64,000 nucleotides of DNA, taken from Cyanobium sp. PLM2.Bin73 (GTDB taxonomy: Bacteria; Cyanobacteriota; Cyanobacteriia; PCC-6307; Cyanobiaceae). Location of the stretch: positions 1-64,000 of the forward strand of contig REEV01000059.1 in the NCBI GenBank assembly GCA_007694915.1. The letters run 5' to 3'. The position numbers and the translations under genes are program-made. The first letter of the stretch is position 1. Every line of letters starts with the position of its first letter. Positions 53,055 to 60,946 of the stretch are shown here, in pieces. The notes under the pieces were generated by a model. The model was not told the origin of the DNA, ran no database searches, and was given only the letters and a program-made list of their open reading frames with translations.

Positions 53055-53801
53055 ATGCCTCCCATGCCGCTGTTGAACCCCCTACTGCCCCGGCTCCTGG
53101 CGGCGATGTGCTGCCTGGGCCTGCTGCTCAGCGGCGCTTCACCGGCGCGGGCGGATTTCAGCCTCCCACCCTTGCCCTATCCCGTCGATGCCCTCGAGCC
53201 GGCCATCGACGCGCGCACGATGGAGATCCACCACGACCGGCACCACGGCGGTTATGTGGCCAAGCTCAACGCCGCCCTCGCCGAGCGCCCGGAGCTGGCC
53301 GGCCTGTCGCTGGAGGAGCTGCAGGGGCGGGCGCGTCGGCTTCCCGAGGCCGTGCGCAACAACGCCGGCGGCCATTGGAACCACAGCCAGTTCTGGACGG
53401 CTATGGCTCCCGTGGGCGAGGGTGGGGAGCCCTCGGAACCGCTCCTGGAGGCCATCAACGGCAGTTTCGGCTCAGCTGAGGCCCTCAGACAGCAGTTTGA
53501 GAAGGCCGCCGCCGCCCGCTTCGGTTCGGGCTGGGCCTGGCTGATCCTGAAGCAAAACGGGGATCTGGCGGTCACCAGCACGGTCAACCAGGACAACCCG
53601 CTGATGAACCTGAGCGGGATCGAGCGGGGCACGCCGCTGCTGGGCCTCGACGTGTGGGAGCACGCCTACTATCTCAGCTACCAGAACCGCCGGCCCGATT
53701 ACATCGCCGCCTGGTGGCCCCTGGTGAACTGGAGCGAGGTGAACCGGCGCTACGCCGAGGCCACGGGGCTCAGCCCTCGAACTCCCGGCGAGGAGCGCTG
53801 A
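53055..53801 (+). CDS. sodA: Exported Mn/Fe superoxide dismutase (Mn-type)
   Basis: 248 residues. An N-terminal signal or membrane anchor ([20 protein letters not shown]) precedes a complete Fe/Mn SOD. Metal ligands are His in [13 protein letters not shown] (about 59), His in NHSQFW, and Asp and His in [33 protein letters not shown] and QDNPLM favour the manganese type. It dismutates superoxide outside the cytoplasm, at the thylakoid or periplasmic membrane, as for the membrane-bound MnSOD of other cyanobacteria. ATG 53064 is an alternative start. The 3' end overlaps the convergent peroxiredoxin gene by 32 bases. Confidence 0.9.
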   Translation: MPPMPLLNPLLPRLLAAMCCLGLLLSGASPARADFSLPPLPYPVDALEPAIDARTMEIHHDRHHGGYVAKLNAALAERPELAGLSLEELQGRARRLPEAVRNNAGGHWNHSQFWTAMAPVGEGGEPSEPLLEAINGSFGSAEALRQQFEKAAAARFGSGWAWLILKQNGDLAVTSTVNQDNPLMNLSGIERGTPLLGLDVWEHAYYLSYQNRRPDYIAAWWPLVNWSEVNRRYAEATGLSPRTPGEER

Positions 53802-54342
53802 CGCCGGCCGGTTCGCTGCCCTTGATGTAGGCCAGCATCGTGTCGGCGTCGGAGGTCTCGAAGGGATCCACCGGGCAGTTGTCGCCGAATTCGGGCTCGA
53901 GGAACACCTTCTCGATGTGGCCGTCGTTCACCAGCATCGAATAGCGCCAGGAGCGCAGGCCGAAGCCCAGGTTCGACTTGTCCACCAGCATGCCCATCTT
54001 GCGGGTGAACTCACCGTTGCCATCGGGCAGCAGGAACACATTCCTGGCTCCCACCTGCTTGCCCCACTGGAACATCACGAAGGCATCATTCACCGACAGG
54101 CAGATGATCTGATCCACGCCGTGGGCGCGGAACTCGTCGTAGAGCTCCTCGTAGCGCGGCAGATGGTTGGAGGAGCAGGTGGGGGTGAAGGCACCGGGGA
54201 GGGCGAACAGCACCACCTTCCTGCCCTTGAAGATGTCGTCGCTGGTGAGGTCCTGCCAGCGGTAGGGATTCGGCCCCGGCACCGACTCGTCCCGCACGCG
54301 GGTCTTGAAGGTGACGTCAGGGACGCGATCGAGAACGGCCAT
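53770..54342 (-). CDS. Peroxiredoxin, Prx5/type-II family
   Basis: 190 residues, atypical Prx5-type peroxidase. The peroxidatic site is [14 protein letters not shown] with Cys about 56, followed by [34 protein letters not shown]-like and [15 protein letters not shown] second Cys near 165 ([17 protein letters not shown]) is positioned as in related glutathione- or glutaredoxin-dependent enzymes. It reduces H2O2 and organic peroxides in the cytoplasm. I chose ATG 54342 because the longer reading adds unconserved sequence. The gene is convergent with sodA and its 3' end overlaps it, so the two antioxidant genes are transcribed toward each other. Confidence 0.9.
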   Translation of the reverse strand: MAVLDRVPDVTFKTRVRDESVPGPNPYRWQDLTSDDIFKGRKVVLFALPGAFTPTCSSNHLPRYEELYDEFRAHGVDQIICLSVNDAFVMFQWGKQVGARNVFLLPDGNGEFTRKMGMLVDKSNLGFGLRSWRYSMLVNDGHIEKVFLEPEFGDNCPVDPFETSDADTMLAYIKGSEPAGVSAPRREFEG

Positions 54343-54446
54343 GGATGGGTCGGCGATACAGGGAATCGGCAATGAGAGGCAGCGGGCCCCCAATGCACCC
54401 AACCCTAACCCATAGTCACTTCGGATAAGCTTCTATAGCCATAGCG

Positions 54447-54776
54447 TCAGCCATCCCTGCGCACCGCCACGGCGCCGGGGGCGAACAGGAACACCTCCTC
54501 GGCGATGCGGTGCACCTGCCCACACAGCGCGGCGATGCCGCCGCAGACGAAATCGATCAGGCGCTGCCCTGGGCTGTCCTCCAGCCAGGCGGCATTCACC
54601 AGCACGGTGTGCCGGGCCCGCACCGCCTCGATCACCCGGCGGGCATCCTGGACGCTGCGCGGGGTGAACACCAGCACCTGAGTGCCGTTCGCCGCTGGAG
54701 GCGAGAGCCGTGAAACGTGGTCCTCCCGGGCGGCCGGTGAGGGAGCGGGGGAGGGCGAGGAGGGCGTTCTCGTCAA
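54447..54776 (-). CDS. Short SepF-like protein
   Basis: 109 residues. Residues 33-105 match the SepF (YlmF/Cdv2) core: VLVFTPRSVQDARRVIEAVR, TVLVNAAWLEDSPGQRLIDF, CGGIAALCGQVHRIAEEVFLF. SepF binds FtsZ and anchors it to membrane during division. Here the N-terminal amphipathic membrane helix is missing and only a short disordered tail precedes the core, so this is probably a second, specialised or cytosolic paralogue. The start is TTG 54776, the only option that keeps the core. It lies downstream of the Crp gene pair on the same strand. Confidence 0.7.
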   Translation of the reverse strand: MTRTPSSPSPAPSPAAREDHVSRLSPPAANGTQVLVFTPRSVQDARRVIEAVRARHTVLVNAAWLEDSPGQRLIDFVCGGIAALCGQVHRIAEEVFLFAPGAVAVRRDG

Positions 54777-54882
54777 CTGGACCCTGCCGGACTGGAGTGA
54801 GCCTGTCCGCCCCTGGGTTCGGGGCGAGCGGATTACAGATGGGCTTCGGCTTTGTGTGACGCGTGGTATCGCCCCGCCGGCG

Positions 54883-55158
54883 TCAGGTCAGGGGCCGGCT
54901 GCAGAGTTCGACCAGAAAGGCAAGAGCCAGTGGATCCCCCACCCCGCGGCGCTGCCAGCTGCGAGCGGCGCTGAGCAGGTCGCGGCGACGGCGATGGAGG
55001 TGGTCGAGCTCCCGGCGCAGGCGAACGAACAGGTTCTCGTCCTGGCAGCGCCGCAGGCAGTGGAGAAGTTGCCGGCTGCGCAGCCGGCAAGTGTCGGCTT
55101 CGCGGCAGAGGCTGCCGAGCAGGCTCTCGGCGCTGGTGACGGTGGTGGGCCCGGCCAT
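54883..55158 (-). CDS. Small helical protein cotranscribed with the Crp regulator
   Basis: 91 residues, soluble, almost entirely helical. SAESLLGSLCREADTCRLRSR with two Cys, then a basic ELDHLHRRRRDLLSAARSWQRRGV. No family recognised; the arginine-rich helix may bind nucleic acid or a partner. Its ATG lies five bases after the stop of the Crp gene, so the two must be cotranscribed. It could be a partner or effector of that regulator. The gene is not covered by any overlapping coding frame on the other strand that looks real. Confidence 0.6.
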   Translation of the reverse strand: MAGPTTVTSAESLLGSLCREADTCRLRSRQLLHCLRRCQDENLFVRLRRELDHLHRRRRDLLSAARSWQRRGVGDPLALAFLVELCSRPLT

Positions 55159-55163
55159 CGTGG

Positions 55164-55757
55164 TCAGGCCGCCAGGGGAGCGGTGTCGATCAGGGCCGGC
55201 GCCAGCCGCAGTCCCGACCCGCCGCTGGGAACCTCCAGCAGCTGGGCGCAGCGGAAGCGGGAGATCAGCCGGGTGGTGGTGACGCGGGTGGTGCCGATCA
55301 GTTCGCCGATGCGCTCGTGGGTGAGGCGAAAGGGCAGATCGCACCACTCGCCGCAGCGCCGCCCCAATCGGTTCACCAGCAGGGCCAGCAGGGCATGGAG
55401 GCGCTGTTCGGCCGAGCCCAGGTGGCGGATGCGCAGGAGCTGCAGGGTCCACTCGTTAACGGCGTCAAAGCCCTGCAGCTCGGCGGCGGCGCCATGACTG
55501 CGGAAGCAGAGGGGGGTGAGAGCCTCCACGCACACGCCCTCACTGCAGAGGCGGTCGGTGCGCAGGTGGTCGCCGCTCTGCAGGAAGGCGATGGTCATGC
55601 CCTCGGTTTCCTCGCAGGGGCAGTAGACGCGGGCCACGCCCTCCAGCACCTCAATCGAGCTGCAGGCGGCGTGCAGATTGGAGTCGATCAGCACGGACTG
55701 GCCGGTCGGCACGCGGACGGCGGCCACGGGATCGTCGGGCAGGAAACGGAACCCCAT
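55164..55757 (-). CDS. Crp/Fnr-family transcription regulator, cysteine-rich
   Basis: 197 residues. The N-terminal half is a cyclic-nucleotide-binding-like beta barrel (SSIEVLEGVARVYCPCEETEGMTIAFLQ), a dimerisation helix follows near 95-115, and a C-terminal winged helix-turn-helix has FRLTHERIGELIGTTRVTTTRLISRF (about 143-169). The phosphate-binding cassette of cAMP receptors is not recognisable. There are nine cysteines (about 32, 46, 48, 71, 76, 84, 135, 139, 170), including a CPC motif, so redox, metal or iron-sulfur sensing is possible. The start could be ATG 55757 or the GTG just before. Two Fur-like words lie upstream. Confidence 0.83.
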   Translation of the reverse strand: MGFRFLPDDPVAAVRVPTGQSVLIDSNLHAACSSIEVLEGVARVYCPCEETEGMTIAFLQSGDHLRTDRLCSEGVCVEALTPLCFRSHGAAAELQGFDAVNEWTLQLLRIRHLGSAEQRLHALLALLVNRLGRRCGEWCDLPFRLTHERIGELIGTTRVTTTRLISRFRCAQLLEVPSGGSGLRLAPALIDTAPLAA

Positions 55758-55777
55758 CACGTGCGCAGCGGTGCTTG

Positions 55778-55834
55778 TTGAGAACTGCTCGCAACCTAGA
55801 CGCCCAGGGTGCCCTTTTGCAAGCGATTCTCAAT
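55778..55834 (-). promoter_or_regulatory. Two inverted 17-base Fur-like words upstream of the Crp gene
   Basis: TTGAGAACTGCTCGCAA (55778-55794) and TTGCAAGCGATTCTCAA (55818-55834) are imperfect inverted copies, agreeing at 14 of 17 positions when one is reverse-complemented. The TTGAGAA / TTCTCAA arms resemble Fur half-sites. They occupy the region where the promoter of the minus-strand Crp gene must lie, which suggests iron- or metal-dependent control. Confidence 0.5.
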
Positions 55835-55888
55835 AGCAAGGGGCATTTGCAAGGCTGGGGCCCGGGCGGGCGTGGCCGGGGCCCGGTC

Positions 55889-56740
55889 TCAGGCCAGGAC
55901 CCGGTAAGTCGTGCGCAGCCGTTGTGAGCTGCCGGGCTGCAGCACCAGCCTCCTCTCGCCTGTGGCCAGGGAGCCGCGCGGGGCCGTCCAGGGTTCGAGG
56001 CACGCCATCGGCCGGGGCGGGTCGCTCCAGATCACCACCAGGTCCAGGGGGGCGGTGGTCTCCAGCTCCAGCGCAGCGCCAGCACTGGGGTCGAGCAGGC
56101 GCACCGTCTCTGCCGGACCGCTCAGCAGGTCCACCCCTTCGGCGAGCAGATCGAGCTGCTGGCCGGTGTCGCAGTTCTGGCCGGTGCGTTGATCCAGCCC
56201 GCAGGCTGGCAGCCCTTCAAAGCGCGCCGTGGCCAGATCGGCGATGGCGAAGTAGGGGTGCAACCCGAAGCTGAAGGGCATGGCCTCCTCGCCCTGGTTG
56301 TGCACCGCGGCCTGGATGTCCAGGACACCCCGAGCCAGCCGCACCTCGAGCTGCAGCAGGAACTGGAACGGGTAGTGCGCCAGGGTGGCGCCACAGGACG
56401 CCAACTCCAGGACTACACCGCGGCCGTCCTGCAACGGACCCATCCGCCAGGGCTGATCGCGGGCGAACCCGTGCTGCGGCATGGGAAAGTGCCCCTGGGA
56501 CAGAGACAGGGTGTCGCCTGTCAGGCCCCCGCAGATCGGGAACAACACCGGGATGCCGCCGCGCACCGTCAGGGCCGGGTCGCTGAAGCGCTTGAGATCG
56601 AGATAGAGGCGTTCGCGCCCGCCGCTGCGCCAACCGCTGACCAACCCCCCACGCTCCGGCACCAGCCGCAGCAGATCACCACTGCCCGGATCGCTGAATT
56701 CCCAGTGGGGGTAGGGGGTGTCGCGACGAACCAGGACCAT
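55889..56740 (-). CDS. Aldose 1-epimerase / hexose-6-phosphate mutarotase-like protein
   Basis: 283 residues of the galactose-mutarotase superfamily. FPICGGL, QGHFPMPQHGFARDQPW (catalytic His), FSFGLHPYFAI with a second His near 163, and ACLEPWTAPRGSL with the catalytic Glu near 250 are all seen. Cyanobacterial proteins of this type are close to the YeaD branch and equilibrate sugar or sugar-phosphate anomers in central carbon metabolism. Substrate not assignable. ATG 56740. It lies between the Crp gene and a small conserved protein, all on the minus strand, separated by 130 and 17 bases. Confidence 0.85.
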   Translation of the reverse strand: MVLVRRDTPYPHWEFSDPGSGDLLRLVPERGGLVSGWRSGGRERLYLDLKRFSDPALTVRGGIPVLFPICGGLTGDTLSLSQGHFPMPQHGFARDQPWRMGPLQDGRGVVLELASCGATLAHYPFQFLLQLEVRLARGVLDIQAAVHNQGEEAMPFSFGLHPYFAIADLATARFEGLPACGLDQRTGQNCDTGQQLDLLAEGVDLLSGPAETVRLLDPSAGAALELETTAPLDLVVIWSDPPRPMACLEPWTAPRGSLATGERRLVLQPGSSQRLRTTYRVLA

Positions 56741-56757
56741 GGGGGGGGGTGCAGGGC

Positions 56758-56982
56758 TCAGCGACGAGGCTCGGAGCCACCGGTGCGCCGGCGGCTGGCC
56801 ATGCTGGCGATCTTGTTCTCCACCGCCCGCACCAGCGACTTGCTGCGGTTCACCTCGCCGATCCGCTCGCCCTCCTTGGGCCTCACCAGGGGGTTCTCCC
56901 GCAGCTCACTGCGCAGCTGGCTCAGCAGGCGGAAGTGGGTGGTGGTGTTGTGCTTGCGCAAGACCGCGGGATCCCAGGCCAT
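56758..56982 (-). CDS. Small conserved cyanobacterial protein
   Basis: 74 residues, basic, helical. It begins MAWDPAVLRKHNTTTHFRLLSQLRSEL and continues LVRPKEGERIGEVNRSKSLVRAVENKI, which I recognise as a small protein conserved across cyanobacteria without known role. The C-terminal MASRRRTGGSEPRR is basic and disordered. Upstream of the mutarotase gene on the same strand with 17 bases between, so the pair may be cotranscribed. Divergent from the peroxiredoxin gene with 250 bases between start codons. Confidence 0.78.
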   Translation of the reverse strand: MAWDPAVLRKHNTTTHFRLLSQLRSELRENPLVRPKEGERIGEVNRSKSLVRAVENKIASMASRRRTGGSEPRR

Positions 56983-57039
56983 GGAGTGGTGCTGTTGTGG
57001 GATCAGCCTATGGCCCAGGAGGCGGGCGGTTGTGATAAA

Positions 57040-57052
57040 TTGTCAAAGACAA
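57040..57052. promoter_or_regulatory. Short palindrome in the region before the 2-Cys peroxiredoxin
   Basis: TTGTC-AAA-GACAA is a perfect odd-centred palindrome, embedded in a longer GTTGT ... ACAAC arrangement at 57029-57053. It sits in an AT-rich patch of the 250-base gap between the divergent small protein and peroxiredoxin genes, a natural place for an operator. No specific regulator can be named. Confidence 0.4.
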
Positions 57053-57232
57053 CTGGAAGTCGATACGAGTTCGCTTTGGCCCGAGCCACTTTGAGCTGAG
57101 CCTTCGGCTTTATGTCCCGGCCATTCGGCCCCGGCAACTACCCCCCCGGCCACTGATCCGCCCCTGGGCTGATCCCGAAGCCATCCATCGGCACGCCAGT
57201 TCCGTCCAACCCTTTCACCCTCCCAAACGAGC

Positions 57233-57823
57233 ATGTCCCGCCTCGTCGGTCTGCAGGCCCCTGATTTCACAGCCACCGCTGTGGTGGATCAGGAATTCCA
57301 GACGGTCACCCTGAGCCAGTACCGCGGCAAGTACGTGGTGCTCTTCTTCTACCCGCTTGATTTCACCTTCGTGTGCCCCACGGAGATCACCGCCTTTTCC
57401 GACCGCTACGCCGACTTCACCAGCAAGAACACCGAAGTGCTGGGCGTGTCTGTTGACAGCCAATTCTCCCACCTGGCCTGGGTGCAGACCGAGCGCACCA
57501 GCGGTGGCCTGGGCGAGTGCAAGTACCCCCTGGTGGCCGACCTCAAGAAGGACATCGCCCGCGCCTACAACGTGCTCGACGAGGAGGCCGGCGTGGCCCT
57601 GCGCGGACTGTTCATCATCGACCCCGAGGGAGTGATCATGCACAGCACGATCAACAACCTGCCCGTGGGCCGCAGCGTGGATGAGACCCTGCGCGTGCTG
57701 CAGGCCTTCCAGTATGTGCAGAGCCACCCCGATGAGGTGTGCCCCGCCAACTGGCAGCCCGGCGACAAGACCATGAACCCCGACCCGGTGAAGTCCAAGG
57801 ACTTCTTCGCGGCCGTCAACTGA
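57233..57823 (+). CDS. 2-Cys peroxiredoxin
   Basis: 196 residues, typical 2-Cys Prx (AhpC/Prx1 type). The peroxidatic Cys is about 48 in [14 protein letters not shown], and the resolving Cys about 170 in [15 protein letters not shown]. It reduces H2O2 and alkyl peroxides using thioredoxin, and protects the photosynthetic apparatus. The [10 protein letters not shown] segment is the GGLG motif of sensitive (over-oxidisable) eukaryote-like enzymes; the YF motif that completes this class is absent from the C-terminus, so partial sensitivity is possible. ATG 57233. Followed by an intrinsic terminator, so it is monocistronic. Confidence 0.94.
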   Translation: MSRLVGLQAPDFTATAVVDQEFQTVTLSQYRGKYVVLFFYPLDFTFVCPTEITAFSDRYADFTSKNTEVLGVSVDSQFSHLAWVQTERTSGGLGECKYPLVADLKKDIARAYNVLDEEAGVALRGLFIIDPEGVIMHSTINNLPVGRSVDETLRVLQAFQYVQSHPDEVCPANWQPGDKTMNPDPVKSKDFFAAVN

Positions 57824-57840
57824 GCCGAGCCATTGTCAGG

Positions 57841-57864
57841 AGGGCCCCTTACGGGGCCTTTTTT
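57841..57864 (+). terminator. Rho-independent terminator of the 2-Cys peroxiredoxin gene
   Basis: GGCCCC and GGGGCC form a strong stem with a TTAC loop, extended by a G-T and an A-T pair, and followed by six T. It begins 18 bases after the stop codon and lies just beyond the end of the convergent purQ gene. Confidence 0.93.
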
Positions 57865-57876
57865 CATGCGCCCCGA

Positions 57877-58532
<656 letters not shown>

Positions 58533-58536
<4 letters not shown>

Positions 58537-58805
58537 GACTGTTCGCCCCCGGCCGGTTCGCGGATCTCCAGGCTCCAGTTCTCGATCACCGGGTTGGCCA
58601 GCAGGCGATCGCTGAGCAGCTCCAGCTGGCGCTGGGCGGTGTCCCGGTCGGGGGCCTCCAGCTCCAGCTCGATGGCCTTGCCGATGCGGAGCTTGCGCAC
58701 ACCCTCCACTCCCAGCCGGGCTGCCGCCGCCCTGGTGGCCTCCCCGGCCGGATCGAGCACCGAAGGCCTCAGGGAAACCTGAACACGAGCGAGATAGGTG
58801 GGCAC
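58533..58805 (-). CDS. purS: Phosphoribosylformylglycinamidine synthase subunit PurS
   Basis: 90 residues, the small subunit that joins PurQ and PurL in the PurSQL complex. [45 protein letters not shown] and [14 protein letters not shown] are standard PurS segments. GTG start at 58805 (Val-Pro-Thr-Tyr). First gene of the purS-purQ pair; the next gene on the other strand starts close by. Confidence 0.93.
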
Positions 58806-58861
58806 GGAAGAGCTGGTTTTGTTAAATCTTGGCAGTCCAGCGGTTTCATGCCTGCCCCGCG

Positions 58862-59251
58862 GTGGAGGTTGAAAGCAGATGCGGTGGCGCTGGTGCTACA
58901 CCCTCCACCCCCCTAGGGTTCAGAGCTCCACTGAGCGTGGCGGCCCTGCTGGTCGCAACCCTCCTGGGCGGACTGCCGCCGGTGGCCCTGCAGTGCCGGC
59001 TCGATGGGGGACCCTGGCGGGACTGCCTGATGCGGATCGAGAGCATCGGCCAACGCTGGAGTCTGGAGGTGGACCGGGAGCAGCTGTGGTTTGAGCACGA
59101 CGACCGGGGGCTGGTGCGAATGCGGCGCCGGGGCAGCTGGGTGCCGGTGGAACCCCACTGGAGCGCCGACGCCGCCCTGTGCTGGGACGGCATCTGCGCC
59201 AAGGGTGAGATCCCCTCGATTGAGCTGAATCGGACCAGAGGGATCAGCTGA
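58862..59251 (+). CDS. Exported small hypothetical protein
   Basis: About 129 residues from GTG 58862; not recognised. A hydrophobic segment (LSVAALLVATLLGGLPPVAL) looks like a signal peptide or anchor, followed by CRLDGGPWRDCLMRIESI and a beta-rich tail with DREQLWFEHDDRGLVRMRRRGSWVPVEP and CWDGICAKGEI. Four cysteines in the mature part could form two disulfides outside the cytoplasm. The start is uncertain: TTG 58829, GTG 58862 and GTG 58937 are all in frame, and the last leaves the signal without a basic n-region. Overlaps the end of cobW by 8 bases. Confidence 0.6.
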   Translation: MEVESRCGGAGATPSTPLGFRAPLSVAALLVATLLGGLPPVALQCRLDGGPWRDCLMRIESIGQRWSLEVDREQLWFEHDDRGLVRMRRRGSWVPVEPHWSADAALCWDGICAKGEIPSIELNRTRGIS

Positions 59252-60365
59252 GCAGGTCCCCCAGGGCGGACTGCAGGTCGTCGGCGGGCCGCTGAAAACC
59301 CAGCGCCACCACCTCCAGACCCGGCGGCGCATCGCTCTGGAGCCCTGCGGTATCGCTGAACCAGCTCTCCAGCCGCGGGCCCACGGCCTGGAGCTCCAGC
59401 ACCCGGGCCTTGCCGCTCAGGCGCAGCCGGCCCTTGAGCCGCACCAGGCCGTGGCTCTGAATCAACTGGCGCAGGGCCCGCTCCACCTCGGCGCGCTCAA
59501 AGCATCCCGGCAGCTGCAGGGCCTGCGCCTCAATCGCCACATGGTGGTGATGCTCGTGGTCGTGGTGATGCTCGTGCTCATGGTCGTGGTCGTGCCCGGC
59601 GCCCTGGCCGTTGCTGCCGCCGGCGCGGTCCTGGTAGAGCCCCAGCACCAGTTCCGGCGCCACGGCACCCCGCGCCATCGGCAGCACCGGCGTGCCCGCT
59701 CGGATGCCGCCCTCCACCCGCGCGCGCACCTGCCCTAGTCCGGCGGCATCCACACAGTCGGCCCGGCTGATCAGCACCAGATCGGCGCTGGCGAGCTGCT
59801 GGGCGAACAGCTCATCGATGGCGGTGGCGTGGTCGAGGCTGGGATCGGCCTGGCGCTGGGCCTCCAGCGCGGCCGGATCAGCCACCACCGCGCCGGCGGC
59901 CAGCGCTTCACCGTCCACCACGGTGACTACCCCGTTCACCCGCGTGCGCGAGCGGATCGCGGGCCATTGGAACGCCGCCACCAGCGGCTCTGGAAGCGCC
60001 AGTCCGCTGGTTTCCACCACGATGCCGTCCAGTTGATCGGCCCGCTCCAGCAGGGTGGTCATGGTGGGCAGAAAATCGTCCTGCACCGTGCAGCACAGGC
60101 AGCCGTTGGTGAGTTCCACCAGGCGGCCGTCGAGCTCCTCCTCCGGGCAGAACCCGCAGCTTCGCAGCAGGTCGCCATCGATGCCCACCTCACCGAACTC
60201 GTTCACGAGCACCGCCAGCCGCTGGCCGCTGCCCAGCAAGAGGCGGCGCAGCAGGGTGGTCTTGCCGGCGCCGAGAAATCCGGTCACCACCGTCACCGGC
60301 AGGCGCCGCGCTGGTGCCACCGGCCCCGGACCGCCCGCGGGGGCTGGGATTGACGATCCGTTCAT
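59244..60365 (-). CDS. cobW: CobW-family GTP-dependent metal chaperone (COG0523)
   Basis: 373 residues. G3E-family GTPase: Walker A GFLGAGKTT (about 29-37), VNEFGEVGIDGDLL, the metal-binding CxCC motif in LTNGCLCCTV near 91, and ETSGLALPEPL. A His- and Asp-rich stretch of about 20 residues near 256-278 (HDHDHEHEHHHDHEHHHH) should bind divalent metal, and the C-terminal CobW_C domain follows. COG0523 proteins deliver zinc or other metals, including cobalt, to clients. A cobalamin role is inferred from name and genome context only. ATG overlaps the stop of the pentapeptide gene (ATGA). Confidence 0.88.
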   Translation of the reverse strand: MNGSSIPAPAGGPGPVAPARRLPVTVVTGFLGAGKTTLLRRLLLGSGQRLAVLVNEFGEVGIDGDLLRSCGFCPEEELDGRLVELTNGCLCCTVQDDFLPTMTTLLERADQLDGIVVETSGLALPEPLVAAFQWPAIRSRTRVNGVVTVVDGEALAAGAVVADPAALEAQRQADPSLDHATAIDELFAQQLASADLVLISRADCVDAAGLGQVRARVEGGIRAGTPVLPMARGAVAPELVLGLYQDRAGGSNGQGAGHDHDHEHEHHHDHEHHHHVAIEAQALQLPGCFERAEVERALRQLIQSHGLVRLKGRLRLSGKARVLELQAVGPRLESWFSDTAGLQSDAPPGLEVVALGFQRPADDLQSALGDLLS

Positions 60366-60907
60366 CGGCACCCCAGGCTTTCGCTGGTGCTCACACCGGT
60401 GAGCGGGTTGGTGCCGCTGGCGCGCTTGCAGAGCTGCTTCTGCTCCGGCAAATCCAGCACCGCATCGGTGAAATCGGCCCCATCGATGCGGGCGCCGCTG
60501 AAGCGGCTCTGCATCAGCATCGCGTTGCGCAACACCGCCCCCTGCAGGTCGCTGTCGTCGAAGCGGCTGGCGTAGGCCACCACATCCTCGAGATTGGCCC
60601 CGCTCAGATCCGTGCTGCGCAGGTTGCTGTTGTTGAACACCGCGCCGCGCAGGTCGGAGTCGCTGAAGTTGTACCCCTCCAGGTCGGCCTTGAGAAATTC
60701 CGCCTGCAGCAACTGGCGGCCGTGCATGTCGGGCTGGATGTCCTGCAGGGCCCGCTGGCCGCGCAGCTCCGGTGCCGTGATCGCTGCGGCCGGGGGTGCT
60801 GACAGCAGCAGGCCGGCGGCTGCCAGCAGCAGCGCCAGCAGCAGGCCCAGGAGGGTCGTGGTGGCTGTCCGCGGCTTGGATCTGCTCAACGGCGGAGAGT
60901 TGGACAT
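60362..60907 (-). CDS. Exported pentapeptide-repeat protein
   Basis: 181 residues. A long hydrophobic signal (TTLLGLLLALLLAAAGLLLSAPPAAA) precedes a right-handed quadrilateral beta helix with repeats of the A(D/N)LxX type: FLKADLEGYNFSDSDLRGAVF, NNSNLRSTDLSGANL, DDSDLQGAVL, and ARIDGADFTDAVL (about 60-155). A C-terminal region with two Cys (KQLCKRASGTN and ESLGCR) closes it. Probably a lumenal or periplasmic scaffolding protein, as known for cyanobacterial pentapeptide proteins. It is upstream of and overlaps cobW, so the two are cotranscribed. Divergent from the uracil phosphoribosyltransferase gene with only about 40 bases. Confidence 0.85.
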   Translation of the reverse strand: MSNSPPLSRSKPRTATTTLLGLLLALLLAAAGLLLSAPPAAAITAPELRGQRALQDIQPDMHGRQLLQAEFLKADLEGYNFSDSDLRGAVFNNSNLRSTDLSGANLEDVVAYASRFDDSDLQGAVLRNAMLMQSRFSGARIDGADFTDAVLDLPEQKQLCKRASGTNPLTGVSTSESLGCR

Positions 60908-60946
60908 GGGTGCGCACCTACGGTGAAGGATCAAGTTATGGCAACC

